The notes beneath the pieces are model-generated. The model saw only the letters and a program-made list of their open reading frames with translations, was not told where the DNA came from and searched no databases. From Sialis fuliginosa (taxonomy: Eukaryota; Arthropoda; Insecta; Megaloptera; Sialidae), in contig OY540822.1 of assembly GCA_961205875.1 (NCBI GenBank), positions 1,738,501 through 1,802,500 on the forward strand: 64,000 bases of DNA, in the 5' to 3' direction. Every line of letters begins with the position of its first letter. Positions within the stretch are counted from its first letter, which is position 1. Shown here in pieces: positions 22,443 through 34,512 of this stretch. Position numbers and translations under genes: made by a program.

Positions 22443-23660
22443 TCATTGCTTTAAATCCATACTAATATTACATATGCGAAAGTGTGTTTGTCTGTTTTTT
22501 TTACCTTTTCACGACTAAACCGATGAACCGATCTTCATGAAATTTGGCTGGAAGATAGCTTGCATCCTGAAGAACGACATATGCTACTTTGTATCCCGAA
22601 AAATGTATTAGATAAAAAAATGGGTGTGTAAAATTTTACCTGTTTATCGATTATCATACAAAAATTTGTATTATCTATATGTATTATTTACCTAACCGAA
22701 CTTAAAAAATTGTAAATATTTCGGCTCCTATGCGAGAGAGGGTACTTCCCCATAGTATTTTTCCCGCCGGATCGAATGAAAATAATTACGACTCTCCATA
22801 CGCGACAGGGGATGCAATATTAAATTATTATTTTTTCTGTTTTTCTTTATATGTAGAAACATTCCAGCCGTCGCGTCGGCCTAAAAAAAGGATTTTTATT
22901 TCTTCAAAATATCAAAAAAATGTACATAAATAATAAAAATTTCGATGATATTTGGTCAAAAGTAATTTTAATAAATAATATTTGAGAAATAAAAACAAAA
23001 GAATTTTTAATTTTCATTGAAGAAGATAAAAAAACTTATTTTGTATATATTATTATATGTAATATGTATCGGTCCACAATCCATATTCTATGTTTAAAGC
23101 AATGTAGATACAAAAAACCGCAGAACCATATTTTTAGTTTTGATATATTTTTATATTAATTTGAAATGAATAAAACGATCAATCTAATTTTACTTATTAT
23201 ATCATCAGTAATGTAACATCGCGTCACAAATTTAAATTTCTTACAACTTATAAAAACCTATTTTAAAGCAAAAATCTATTATATTATTGATAGCAGCAAT
23301 TATCTCAAATAATTTTAACATTACATATTTTTTTTGTTTTATTTAAAAGAAAAAGATAATAAGTAACGAATATTTCTTGCAACGTTCTTGCCGCCTTTGT
23401 ATCACGTATCAGCCGACTTAAAATAATGTAAACAAGACGTTCGTAAATCATTTCAGAAGGGCGGAGCTTAAAATCTGACGATTTAGCAGAGTCGAAAACC
23501 AGATATTTCATATGTATAATTAATAATTTTTTCAATAGATACCAGCACTTCCTGGGGCTCAAATAGTGCATGGTTCATATATCTACTGCGTTTCAACTCT
23601 CCCGTATACGTTGTTTCTCTTGTTATTTTTTACTCAATGGTAAAACTTATTATCACATAC

Positions 23661-23726
23661 CGATATCCTAAATGTTTCTTTATCTTCAAGGAGATCAGGA
23701 AATATGGTGTATGTAGTATCTGTAAA
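23661..23726 (-). CDS. Possible 66-nt exon between two P-like elements
   Basis: On the minus strand TTTCTTCCTCAG|TTTACAG makes a strong acceptor and ATATCG|GTATGTGAT a strong donor. The enclosed 66 nt is open in two frames; one gives FTDTTYTIFPDLLEDKETFR followed by IS and looks protein-like. I do not recognise it. It lies in only about 248 bp of non-transposon DNA between copy A1 and the inverted copy B1, with the A1 target duplication 14 bp beyond its donor. If real, it belongs to a minus-strand gene whose other exons I did not identify. Confidence 0.35.
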
Positions 23727-23901
23727 CTGAGGAAGAAATATTATTAAATTTTAAGTTAATTATTAGCATACAAATATTTGTACTTGTTTTTAATAAAAAA
23801 AGTTAATCAAAAGTTGTATCTCACGTATATAAATTAAAATAAACATGCAAATTTGTCATATGTAATAGAAAAACTAATAATAATTAAATACTTACATTAA
23901 T

Positions 23902-26900
23902 CATTGAGTAAAAAATAACAAGAGAAACAACGTATACGGGAGAGCTGAAACGCAGTAGATATATGAACCATGCACTATTTGAGCCCCAGGAAGTGCTGGT
24001 ATCTATTGAAAAAATTATTAATTATACATATGAAATATTTGGTTTTCGACTCTACTAAATCGTCAGATTCTAAGCTCCGCCCCTCTAAAATGATTTACGA
24101 ACGTCTTGTTTACATTATTTTAAGTCGGCTGATACGTGATACAAAGGCAACAAAAACGTTGCAAGAAATTATTCGTTAATATTATCTTTTTCTTTTAAAT
24201 AAAACAAAAAAAATTTGTAATGTTAAAATTATTTGAGATAATTGCTGCTATCAATAATATAATAGATTTTTGCTTTAAAGTAAGTTTTTATAAGTTGTAA
24301 GAAATTTAAATTTGTGACGCGATGTTACATTACTGATGATATAATTAAAATTAGATTGATCGTTTTATTCATTTCAAATTAATATAAAAATATATCAAAA
24401 CTAAAAATATGGTTCTGCGGTTTTTTGTATCTACATTGCTTTAAACATAAAATATGGATTGTGGACCGATACATATTACATATAACAATATATACAAAAT
24501 AAGTTTTTTTTTTATGGTTCCGAAGAAACCCTATTAATGTCACTTTGTCGTTCGTCCGTCCGTCCGTCCTTTTCACTCAAAGCCAAATAACTCGTAAACT
24601 ATATCAGCTAGAAACTTGAAATTTTTACTGAATATGTAAAATGACACCCTCTAGTAAAATATGTACAAATTTATTGAATAAATAATTTTTCAAGGGGGGC
24701 AATAAGGAGCTAAAGCTAGGTAAAAAAAATATTTTTTTTATACCAAGGCATGTGGCACGTTAAAATGTATAACCAAACAAGCGGAATTTGACCCTTTTTT
24801 TATTTTTTTTCTAAATCAAAAATGGTGCCTGTAGGGGGCTTTAAAGCAAATCCCAAAAAACCAAAAAAAATTGTATACCATGTCAAAATGTACATCTCAA
24901 TTAGTAGAATTTGACCATATTTTTATTTATTTTCTAACTCTAAAATGGCGCCTATAGGGGGCTAAAAGCAGTATTTTATTCTGCCCCCGCCCCCCCCTCT
25001 AACTCTTGTAACTACCAGCTCAAAAAATCTGAAAAAATTGGTAACGAGGTTTTGATGGGACTACCAACGACAAATACTAAAGTCGACAATATAATTTTAA
25101 ATTTTGGAATAATAGGGAGGGGTGTAAGAGAATTAAAAAATTTTATTTTCATATCTAGGCATGTGGTATGTCAAAATGTACATCTCAATTCGTAGAACAT
25201 GACCATATTTTTTATTTTTTTCTAACTCAAAAATGGCGCCTGTAGGGGGCTAAATGCAGTGTTTTATTTTGTCCCCCCTCCCTCTAACTCTGTAACTACC
25301 GGCTCAAAAAATCTGAAAAAATTTGGTAACGAGGCTTTGGTGGGACTACCAACGACAAAAACTAAAGTCAACAATATAATTTTAAATTTTAGAATTATAT
25401 GGAGGGGCGTCATAGAATTTTTTATTTTGATATCTAGGCATGTGGTATGTCAAAATATAGATCTCAATTAGTAGAACTTGACATTTTTTTATATTTTAAC
25501 TTTTACTTAAAAATGCACCCGTAAGTGGTTCCAAACATTTCACGTAGTACGTACTTCGGAACCCTTATGGCATACCTACACTCGTGTATGTCTTGCCCGA
25601 ATTATTTTTTTTATCTTCTTCAATGAAAATTAAAAAATATTTTTTTTTATTTCTCAAATATTAGATATTAAAATTACTTTTGACCAAATATCATCCAAAT
25701 TTTTTTTATTTTTGTAAGCTTGTTCAAATTGTCTAATAAGAACTAGAATAATGTGTAAGGAATGTGACGAGATTTTGCGATAAGTGTTTCAAAAACAAAC
25801 ACTAAAATAAGTCAGCTATCAGTGAGAGGCAATGGGACTCAATAAAAAAGCAGCCCAAAATGTACACAGTAATTTGAATATGACTGAAAGATATAAAACA
25901 TGTAGTTTATAAAGTCTCATCACTAAAAATTCCGAAAAAAATGATGATTTTTTAATTTTTATCCCCACCATATTGAATTAAAAACGGGGAATGAGTGAAA
26001 ATATTTACTGTAATAGTGTATCTAACATAGAATTTCACTTATATTATAAGTAGCTCATAAAAGCATGATTATCGCAGAATAATACAAAAAAATCTGAATT
26101 TTACAAATTTTTTTATTATTTTTACCATTTTGGTGAGTTTAAAATGGTTTAAGGTGAGAAAAAAAATATTTTCTTAAACTCTGATACCTCCAATCACCGT
26201 TGATCATAGTTTCAATTCAATTCTGATACTCTTTCGAAAAAAGTGAAAATACAAAATCTCTTATTTTTTGATACTTTTCGACTTAAAATCCGCCATATTT
26301 TTTTCAGAGCCATAAAAATGCAATTTTGAACCCGGAAATCGAAAGAGCACACTCGAAAATAGTAAAATACATGACTTTTATTTATATTACTTCCGTTATT
26401 CTTAATGAGTTTGGAGCTCAAAGATTGACGAAAAAAATTGTTATTTTGGTCCTTAATGGGTTAAATAACCGTTACCCAAAAAAGTGGTATCCCCCCCCCA
26501 CCCGATCGAATAAAACAAATTAAAACTATTCATATATGAAAGGGGGTGAAATATTAAATTTGTTTCCTTTTATTCATTATACAAAAACGTAAATATCACG
26601 GCTCATATGCGTAATAGGGGGTTGTCTTACCCCTAAAATCCCCAACCCCGTAGTATTTCTCCCGCCGGATCGAATAAAACTTATTAAAACTCTTCATATT
26701 TGAATAGGGGGTGAAATAAATAAATATTCCTTTTTTTTTCATTTATTATACAAAATCGTAAATAACTCGATTCCTATGTGAGATAAGGTGTTTTTTTTCC
26801 TCCTAAAACCCCCACGCTCGTGGTATTTTTTCCGCCGGATAGAATGAAACCAATTACAACCCTGAATATATAACAGGGGGTGAAATATTAATGACCAAAC

Positions 26901-28893
26901 AATTTTTTTCCATACAAACTTTTCCACCCCCTTTCAATCTCTTATGTCCTTCTTCAGAATGCAAGCTTTCTCCCAGCCAAATTTCATTAAGATCGGTTTA
27001 GCTGTGAAAAAGTAACAGACAGAAAGATAGACCCACATTCGCATTTATAATATAAGTACGGAATATTTCGGTTCCTATGTAAGATAGGGGGTTGTTGACC
27101 CTCGCTCGCATAGTATTTTTCTCGTCAGATCGAATGAAACTTAAACAACCCTTGATATGAGAATGTGGGTGAAATATAAATGTTTTATTTTATTTTTTGG
27201 TTTTCATTCATTATACAAAATTGTAAATATCTCGACTCCTATGTGAGATAGGGGGCTGTTTTTCCCTCTAAACCTCCATTCCCGTAGAATTTTTCCCACA
27301 ACCCTCTATATGTGAATATATTTTTTTTAATTTTTTTTTTTTGTTTTCATTCATTATACAAAATTGTAAATATCTCGAATCCCATGCAAGTTAGGGGGTT
27401 GATTTTCCCCCTAAAACCCCTACCCACGTAGTATTTTTCCCGCCGGATCCAATGAAACCAATTACAACTCTTCATATGTGACAGGGGGTGAAATATTAAT
27501 GCCTCATTACCATTTTTTTTTCAGATTTTTTGAGCCAGTAGTTACAAAGTTAGAGGGGGGTGGGAACAAAATAAAATACTACTTTTAGCCTCCTACAGGC
27601 GCCATTTTTGAGTTAGAAAAAAAATAAAAAATATGGTCATATTCTACTAATTGAGATCTATATTTCGACAACCCACATGCCTAGATATGAAAATTAAAAT
27701 TAAAAATTCTGACACCCGTCCCTATTATTCCAAAATTTAAAATGATATTATTGACTTTAGTATTTGTCGTTGGTAGTCTCACTAAAGCCACGTTACAAAA
27801 TTTTTGCAGATTTTTTGAACCAGTAGTTACCGAGGTAGAGGGGGGACAAAATTAAAAACTGCTTTTAGCCTCCTGCTGGCGCTATTTTTGAGTTAGAAAA
27901 AAATATATAAAAAAATAGAGTCAAATTTTACTTATTGAAATCTACATTTTGATATCCCACACGTCTTGATACAATTTTTTTTTTTGATTTGCTTTAAAGC
28001 TCCCTGCTAGCGCAATTTTTGATTTAAAAAAAAAATAAGAAAAAGCGTCAAATTCCACTGGTTTGGTTATACATTTTAACGTGCCACATGCCTTGATATA
28101 AAAAAAATATTTTGTTTACCTAGCTTCTCTTTAGCATCAACCCTGAAAAATTATTTTTTCAACAAAGTACATCTTTTACTAGAAGGCATTATTTTACATG
28201 TTCAGTAAAAACAAGTTATTCGCTTATATAGTTAACGAGATATTTTGCTTTGACTGATAATGACGGACGTACGGACGACAAAGTGAGATTAATAGGGTTT
28301 CTTCGGAACCCTAAAAAAGAGTTTGTTCATTATTTTAATTTTAATAATACATTTATTATACCAATAAATTTTCCAACTACTAACATAACTTTTTCAATTA
28401 CATATAAATACTTATTCATGTTAGAAATGTATCAAATATATCAGTCGCGCCCGACGGAAGGTTAAAAATAAAATAATAATACGAATCACAAGTCACAACG
28501 TGTGAAATAGTTAAGCGTTTTTCAATTACATATAAATACTTATTCATGTTAGAAATGTATCAAATATATCAGTCGCGCCCGACGGAAGGTTAAAAATAAA
28601 ATGATAATACGAATCACAAGTCACAACGTGTGAATAGTTAAGCGTCGATGTTTACATTAACATGAACAGAAAATAGTAATAAATACATTAAACTGGTTTG
28701 GGTAAAGGCGGAGCTTAAGCTTAGCGAGCTGTCAAGCGAGGGGTACGGGACGGATAATTTTGTATCTTGGATAATAAGTTAGTTCAAGTTCCGATTGTAA
28801 GATGGCTTGAGTGCTGCCATCTAGAGCTTGGAACATCGTCCCCGTTTCATCAAAATACATTGCGTTGTTTCTCTTGTTATTCTTTACTCAATG
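23902..28893 (-). mobile_element. P-like transposon, inverted copy B1 (4992 bp)
   Basis: Both 31-bp ends are present (CATTGAGTAAAAAATAACAA at 23902; inverse ending TTTACTCAATG at 28893), flanked by CATTAAT at 23895-23901 and 28894-28900. Orientation is opposite to A1. It is longer than the A copies: it has more of the CCGGCGGG and GGCGCC units, plus a tandem duplication of about 127 bp near the 28.5-28.6 kb end (TTAACCTTCCGTCGGGCGCG on the opposite strand). It is the mirror image of the interrupted copy B2 (positions sum to about 74570-74577 over much of the length), but lacks the three insertions B2 carries, so it serves as an empty-site reference. Contains no gene. Many short ORFs are shared with B2 by descent. 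Confidence 0.85.
24513..25570. mobile_element. Sub-element with GGTTCCGAAG ends inside B1
   Basis: ATGGTTCCGAAGAAACCCTA at the left and TACTTCGGAACCCTTATGG at the right form short inverted ends around three GGCGCC-type units. A solo relative of the right end lies at about 29740-29850. It may be an older element around which the P-like composite was built. Confidence 0.4.
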
Positions 28894-28900
28894 CATTAAT

Positions 28901-29220
28901 ACTAAAAAATAATGTCAATGTTCTGCAAACAATATTCTTCTACAAATTCTGTACGCCATTTTAGAACTTAGCGTCTTCATCAACAAACTTTTTTTACATA
29001 GTTGTATAATTTTTATCAACGTTGCACTATTGTGCAACACACTTCCCTTTACCTCTTATACGTCTGAGATCCCTATACCCGGTATCCCCTTACCGCCCAT
29101 GCGTCTGAGATCCCCACACCCGGTAATGTCAAACTGAGTTTCCAGTTTTAGCACCAGAGTGACACCCCCGTGGATGTAGGTATGTAGTTAAAATTTATTT
29201 AGTAGGTACTTACATATTTA
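28901..29220. other. Intergenic, short direct duplication
   Basis: CGTCTGAGATCCCTATACCC near 29061 is repeated as CGTCTGAGATCCCCACACCC near 29102, each followed by GGTA. No gene seen. Confidence 0.5.
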
Positions 29221-29318
29221 GTTAGTGACGGCCTTGGTTCCTTCACTAACGGCGTGTTTCGCGAGTTCACCGGGCAATAACAGTCTTGTAAAACGCTTGT
29301 TGTAGTGAGCGAGGCTGT
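29221..29318 (-). pseudogene. Histone H2B C-terminal remnant
   Basis: The minus strand reads [10 protein letters not shown] directly followed by [20 protein letters not shown] and then T before the frame ends. This is the conserved C-terminal part of histone H2B, in which LAHYNKRST and the block starting [20 protein letters not shown] are normally separated by about ten residues (ITSREIQTAV). Here those codons are missing, and the final TKYTSSK is lost after a small shift near 29224. The sequence upstream (29320-29400) does not continue as H2B. Higher GC than its surroundings fits a histone origin. It is a dead fragment, perhaps moved by a transposon or by retroposition; no poly-A tail was seen. 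Confidence 0.8.
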
Positions 29319-29399
29319 TCTTTTGCCCAAGAAAACCGGGAAGAAGGCATAAACGTATACAACAAAAAAAACGGTCCCCTCAGGGACCAAATTTATGTT

Positions 29400-31080
29400 A
29401 AATTAGAGGTATAAACGTATACACTGTTTTTTTTTTTAAATCTATAAAAAAAACATTGAAAATGCAACGAATCACATTTTATACCATTTCTTAAATTCAA
29501 ATTAAAAGTTTATCTTGGAATGGACATGTTGGCCACTTGGAAACATGGGAATTTGGTTAGAGATTAAGTAAAAAGTAAAGTCTTTATGCAGATGCAGTAT
29601 TATATTTTTTATTTAAAAAAAACCTACTCATTAATAGCATCAACTAGTTCTCCAGTCTTACGTTTTGCATTATATTTGAGGATGGGTGTGTTGCAATTTT
29701 TGACACGAACTGTCGAATAGTCTATTTATGTTATTCTGAATTTTTGTCATTTGTAGAATATGACCCTTTTTAAAAAAATTTCTAACTCAAAAATGCACTT
29801 GTAAGTGGCTCTAAACAGTCCATGTATTACGTACTTCGGAACTCTTAAGTAATTTATAATTAATTCAAATGTTTAGTTAATAATAATTTTTTTTAACTTT
29901 TATTTTAATTCGCGGAATTTCGAGGTCCACAGTTTAAAGACTGCTCATTTAAAAAAAATTCAATTGTATATTAATGGCTATTAATAGTGGAGATTACTGA
30001 AGATATTAATTTATTTTTTGTTTGTTATTGATATTTTCATTTAATAATAACGTAAGATACTTTATATTTGACATAATGTCGAAAATAACATTTTTATTCT
30101 TTTTAACACGTTAACGATATTCAAAAATATTATACCACTGAAAAGGAGTCTATTTACCCCCTACAATTATAATTTTTTGGAATTAACATAAAATTTCAAC
30201 AAACAAAATTCAACATTAAAAAAAACATACCATACCAACAATGAAACGTATGAAATTTAGAACAATATGCAAATAACATAGTTTAATACAATACAAAATT
30301 TAAATGTACATTTTTTAGCTAATGACAGATATAGATGTATAAAACATATGCCAGTTCACGCGACGGTCGCGCTATTAGCAGATATTTTTCGAACTTCTCC
30401 GAACCACTATAATGTTTGACAAATTTATTACCCTTAAAATAGGTAAAATATTTAAATAAACTGTAAATTTCCTTACTTCTAGTTATTCGATTTGGTTGAG
30501 TTTTAATAGAGTTCTATTCTGCAACTAGATAAAGTGAATTCAAAAGGTTTGCTGTTAATTTATTACGTTTTGCGACCTGTCGTTCAACGTTTATTGCAGT
30601 GATTGGTCCAAGCAAGCGCGCTAAGCCTCGCGCGTCGTTACCTAAAAAAATAATATTTCATAAAGTTTTCATATGATCATAAATTTTCAAAGTGCTACAT
30701 ACTCAGGAATGATTAAGCTACAATATATATTTTTATTTTTTAAATTCAGAGTTGACAAGTGCCCCAAATTTTCAGTTAAATTTTATAAATAGAAAAAATA
30801 TATTTAAACAAAAGTTTTGTGCAGCAAAATATTTTTTAAAATAAATTATATACATTTTCCTACAAAATTGATCCCTTGTATTTTTACGCTATCTTTGATA
30901 GTTTTTGAGATATGTCGATTTTAAAAAAAAAAAGTCAAATTTTCAAAAGTCGATATTTTTGGGGGGAATTTTTATTTCGATTTTTAAGTACCGTTAAAAA
31001 TCTTCTTTTAACTAATATTAATACATATGTAAAAATTAAAAAAATCGGTAACAACAAAAAAAGTGTGTAGTTATTTATTG
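29400..31080. other. Transposon debris, no gene
   Basis: About 29740-29850 resembles the right end of the GGTTCCGAAG sub-element (AAAAATGCACTTGTAAGTGG, TACGTACTTCGGAACTC). About 30180-30600 is a diverged copy of the segment at 35608-36150 (TTCTAGTTAT, GAGTTCTATTCTGCAACTAG, AATTCAAAAGGTTTGCTG). The remainder is AT-rich without recognisable genes. Confidence 0.5.
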
Positions 31081-31084
31081 AATG

Positions 31085-31340
31085 ACCGATATACACATAT
31101 CGGTGCTTCGAAATCGGTACACTGGATCTACTGAAACCTCCCACCCAGCCGACTGGAGTGGGGACGGTGTCCATCTATGGTAACGACACAGCAGCAGCCG
31201 GTGAGCGGCGAAGAACGCGTTGATACGATCGCATGCGTACTTACGGATACGTATAATACGGCATGTGAGTGATTTGCGTTGTTCGTGTCAGTTTGAACGT
31301 ACGCACGTGACGGCGCGGCGCTTTCTTATGATAGTGTGTC
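31085..31340. other. GC- and CpG-rich patch
   Basis: CpG-dense compared with everything around it (CGGCGAAGAACGCGTTGATA, GACGGCGCGGCGC). It contains a TCAGTT arthropod-initiator-like word at 31288. A 79-codon minus-strand ORF begins MDTVPTPVGWVGG at 31174 with no recognised domain. It could be a promoter or first exon of an unseen gene, or a GC-rich transposon end. Undecided. Confidence 0.3.
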
Positions 31341-31492
31341 ATATAAACAGGGTAGCATTTTAATGTTTATTGATGGGTATTTGAAAAGAGATAATCGTCC
31401 TATCACTCGAATACGATGATGCAGTATTAATATTTATGCTGTTGTTTACCGATGTTAAAAATATTTTTGTTTGATGCAACGCAGAATATTCT

Positions 31493-32351
31493 TCCTTAAT
31501 ATATATAAAGCTCAACGTCTCTCTGTCTGTCTGTCTGTCTGTCCGTTAGTTACCTTATCACTCGAGAACCACTTATCCGATTTACGTGGTTTCTTTTTTA
31601 ATTCATAAGTACATTCTCTGGCCAGGTTATAGGCTATATTTTGTTACGTTAGGTAACATAACAACTAAGCAGTGACGATAATAGTAAATCAAGTCGGAAA
31701 AAATTTTACCGTCGGCGCGCTGTTTTGTAATACGCTGCCTAAACCGTTCAATATAGAACAAAATAATGTATTAAAGAATTGTGTAGAATCAAAAGTTCTA
31801 CAATAAAGTCCCCGACACGATATGTCTAACTTTTATATTTAAGCCACAATGACTGCTTTTATGTTACAAAAAAAACATAAAATATTTGGGTTCTGTTTAC
31901 ATGGACATTAATCCTTATCAAAATAAATGATTTCATCGTCATAAGTACTTAATGTAGATATATGTAATTTGCCATTTACAGCATCCAATTTGGTCGTATA
32001 GTTTAGAAAATATCGAAATATACATATTGGAACATATTATTCGCGCGATTGTGACCGTGCGCGGGGTGCGCCGAGGGAACGTGCCAACACACTGGGCAGA
32101 ACAGGCCGGTATTCTTTTGATTGTCAATTGTTTATTTTGTTTTCAATAATTAACTTTTAAATTTAAATAGAACAAAAATTATTTTTACTTTTTGTTCTGA
32201 TTCGTTTTTGTTAGGTAGGTAATTTAAGTGTTATTTGGTTTTTATTACATTAATAACTAATCGTGTTTGTAATTAATTCAACTATATATTTTTTAAATCC
32301 TAAACAATAATTCCGTAGTCCACGCGAGCGAAGCCGCGTGGGCCCAGCTAG
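31493..32351 (+). mobile_element. Helitron-like non-autonomous element, copy 2
   Basis: Begins TCCTTAATATATATAAAGCT, then a (CTGT)n stretch near 31523-31543, ATAGGCTATATTTTGTTACG, and ends with a CCACGCGAGCGAAGCCGCGTGG-type hairpin followed by GCCCAGCTAG. It is the reverse-orientation partner of 15669-16534 over its whole 859 bp. The hairpin here pairs better than in copy 1. The (CTGT)n recalls the GTCY repeats of DINE-1/Helentron elements. Confidence 0.65.
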
Positions 32352-32576
32352 TATATATAAAATTCATCACAATTTGAATTTGATTTATTTTTTGTCAGTA
32401 GCAATCATAAGATGCAAATCGATCAGATAAAAAAATATATTGTTGTTTTATAAGTAGGTGCATATATATTTTTAAGAATGTATTGTGTTCTTAAAAGTTT
32501 TTAAATGTACATATTATTATGTATGTATACATTTACAGTGATTTTTTTATTTTTATTTTTTCGATACCGCCAACCC

Positions 32577-34512
32577 ATGTTTTAGTTTTGGATCAAAAGT
32601 TAATTGTCTGAAAATTTCAGACTCATAGATCAAACCTGTGGACGGCGCAAACCGAGTCTTTTGCCCAATTCATTAACATGGGAAAAATTACTTTTTTACT
32701 TACGCGTGAATATATCGTTGAAATTTTTTTTTTTTTTTAATTTTTTAGGAGAATATTTTGTAGAGAATTAAGTGCTCAATTCGTAAATCCAATAAATTTT
32801 AAGAAATATTTGTTTAAAAATTATCATAAAAATTGGATTTTACTTTTTATGATAATGTAAACTAAAAATATACACCTTAACCACAATAAAACAATGTCAC
32901 TCGACACGTGTTTCGACTTCACAAGAAGTCCTCATCAGGAGCCTAACAGTTCCAGACTGATATAGTCTTGGTCAAACCTAATATATATACTAAAAGGGCT
33001 TATCTCGCTTCAATGATTCTGACCAATCAACTGCAAGGTCTAGAAGGACTGAAGCTGGGATAGGTCCGGTACCACTATTAAAAATCCTAGTCTTTCTGCT
33101 GCGTCCAATTGATTACGCAGCAGAAAGCTTAGAAATCTTGAGGGATAAGACTAGGATTTTTAATAGTGGTACCGGACCTATCCCAGCTTCAGTCGTTCTA
33201 GGCCTTGCAGTTGATTGGTCAGAATCATTGAAGCGAGATAAGCTCTTTTAGTATATATGTTACCGGCAATGTATGAAATACGGCATTCTATAGAATTCCT
33301 AGGTATTCTATAGAATGCCTAAAATCACCAGGCAATGTATGAAATGAATTTAATTATATACATTTCCTAGGCATTCTATAGAATACCTAATTGATAGCCG
33401 GCAATGTATGAAATATAAACATAAATAGGGTGAATCGATCAATTTTGGTCCAGGTACAGATGTTGCCTTACTTTATGTTATAATATACTAATGCAAATGT
33501 ACAATAAAAAAATCTTGGTTCATTCTCGATAGCTGTAGGTAGGTTTCTAGATTATAATTCAGTATTGTCGGTACAATACTGAATTATTATCAAAATAAAC
33601 ATTTTATATTTACGCGTTATAGGTATAATAGAAAAATGTATGTACTATGTATATTGTTTCTGTGAATTTGTTATTTTTACAATAAGGGCCTAAAATCTTA
33701 CTTAATACACGTCTGGACTAATATGATTATTTTATTTTATTTATTATAATAAATATCAAATGTTATACTATTGTTTATGCGGTTTTGTTATTTTAACAAT
33801 GAAAGACCTAAATCTTACATAATATGAATTTGGACTTTTTAAAATTAGTTAAATAATACCTATCTGCTTTATTAATATCATTTTGTCTTTTATTTCATAC
33901 ATTTCCTAATATTATCTTGGCATTCTATAGAATTCCTAGGGATTCTATATAATGCCTAGGCAAAGTATATAATAAATTTCTATTAAACAAATATTTCATA
34001 CTTTGCCTGAAATCGTCAGGCATTGTATAGAATTCCTAGGAATTCTATAGAATGCCTGAATTACATACATTGCCGGTAACATATATATTAGGTTTGACCA
34101 AGACTATATCAGTCTGGAACTGTTAGGCTCCTGATGAGGACTTCTTGTGAAGTCGAAACACGTGTCGAGTGACATTGTTTTATTGTGATTAAGGTGTATA
34201 TTTTTAGTTTAAGTGACTAGAAACCACAGTTTCTCCGTTTTTCCAGTAGTTTTATGATAATGTTTAAACGAACATATTTTTAAAAATATTCGATCTATGA
34301 ATTAAGTACTTGAGATATTTTTTGTAGAAATTTATTTTTCTATAATATGCTGCTGTAAGAAATTAAAATAAATGCATTTTTCAACGAGATATTCACGCTT
34401 AAGTAAAAAAGTAATTTTTCCCATGTTAATCAAATGGAAAAAAGACTCGGTTTGAGCCGTCCACAAGTTTGATCTATGAGTCTGAAATTTTGGGACAATT
34501 AAGCTAAAACAT
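32577..34512. mobile_element. Multi-layer foldback with ATTCTATAGAAT palindromes
   Basis: Three nested inverted layers. The outer arms 32577-32790 and 34300-34512 share TCAGACTCATAGATCAAAC and CATGGGAAAAATTACTTTTT. The middle arms 32861-32990 and 34080-34209 share TCGACACGTGTTTCGACTTC and AGTCCTCATCAGGAGCC. On the left side a further hairpin, 32984-33257, pairs GGTCCGGTACCACTATTAAA with its inverse. Clusters at 33265-33420 and 33920-34080 carry palindromes GGCATTCTATAGAAT and CCTAGG plus GGCAATGTATGAAAT. No ORF with a known domain. Layers may be successive nested insertions. Confidence 0.75.
33265..34080. repeat. Clustered 12-bp palindromes ATTCTATAGAAT with CCTAGG
   Basis: ATTCTATAGAAT, itself a perfect palindrome, occurs about five times, often as two copies joined through TCCTAGG or CCTAGGAATT, with near variants (TTGTATAGAAT, TTCTATATAAT). 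The clusters border GGCAATGTATGAAAT (33265, 33335, 33405) and its inverse near 34060. The density is far above chance and suggests protein-binding or subterminal transposon sites. Confidence 0.65.

Larger units (their letters stand above)
19507..23639 (+). mobile_element. P-like non-autonomous transposon, copy A1 (4133 bp)
   Basis: Complete element. The left end CATTGAGTAAAGAATAACAA (31-bp TIR, continuing to ACAACG) is inverted at 23609-23639, with one mismatch. The 7-bp target duplication GTAAAAC lies at 19500-19506 and 23640-23646. A 12-bp internal inverted repeat, TTAAGCTCCGCC (19682-19693) and GGCGGAGCTTAA (23460-23471), sits 175 and 168 bp from the two ends. The 31-bp TIR, 5'-CA start, 7-bp duplication and internal inverted repeats match the P superfamily (Drosophila P: 31-bp TIR, 8-bp duplication, 11-bp internal repeats; 1360/Hoppel and Galileo: 7-bp). 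Interior: two to four degenerate units of up to about 280 bp with GGCGCC and TAGGAGGCTAAAA words (20185-20910), two units of about 176 bp with CCGGCGGGAAAAATACTACG (21140-21480), several ATTATAAATGCGAA-type segments, and a piggyBac-like 3' fragment. No transposase ORF. Confidence 0.85.

Noticed and set aside
22730..22933. ORF of 66-67 codons repeated at 42135 and 53731
   Set aside because: It is conserved only because the P-like copies are recent duplicates; no domain, and the frame lies across the CCGGCGGG repeat module.
19507..23639. piggyBac considered as the family of the whole 4-kb elements
   Set aside because: Flanking duplications are 7 bp and different each time, not TTAA; the piggyBac-like piece is internal.
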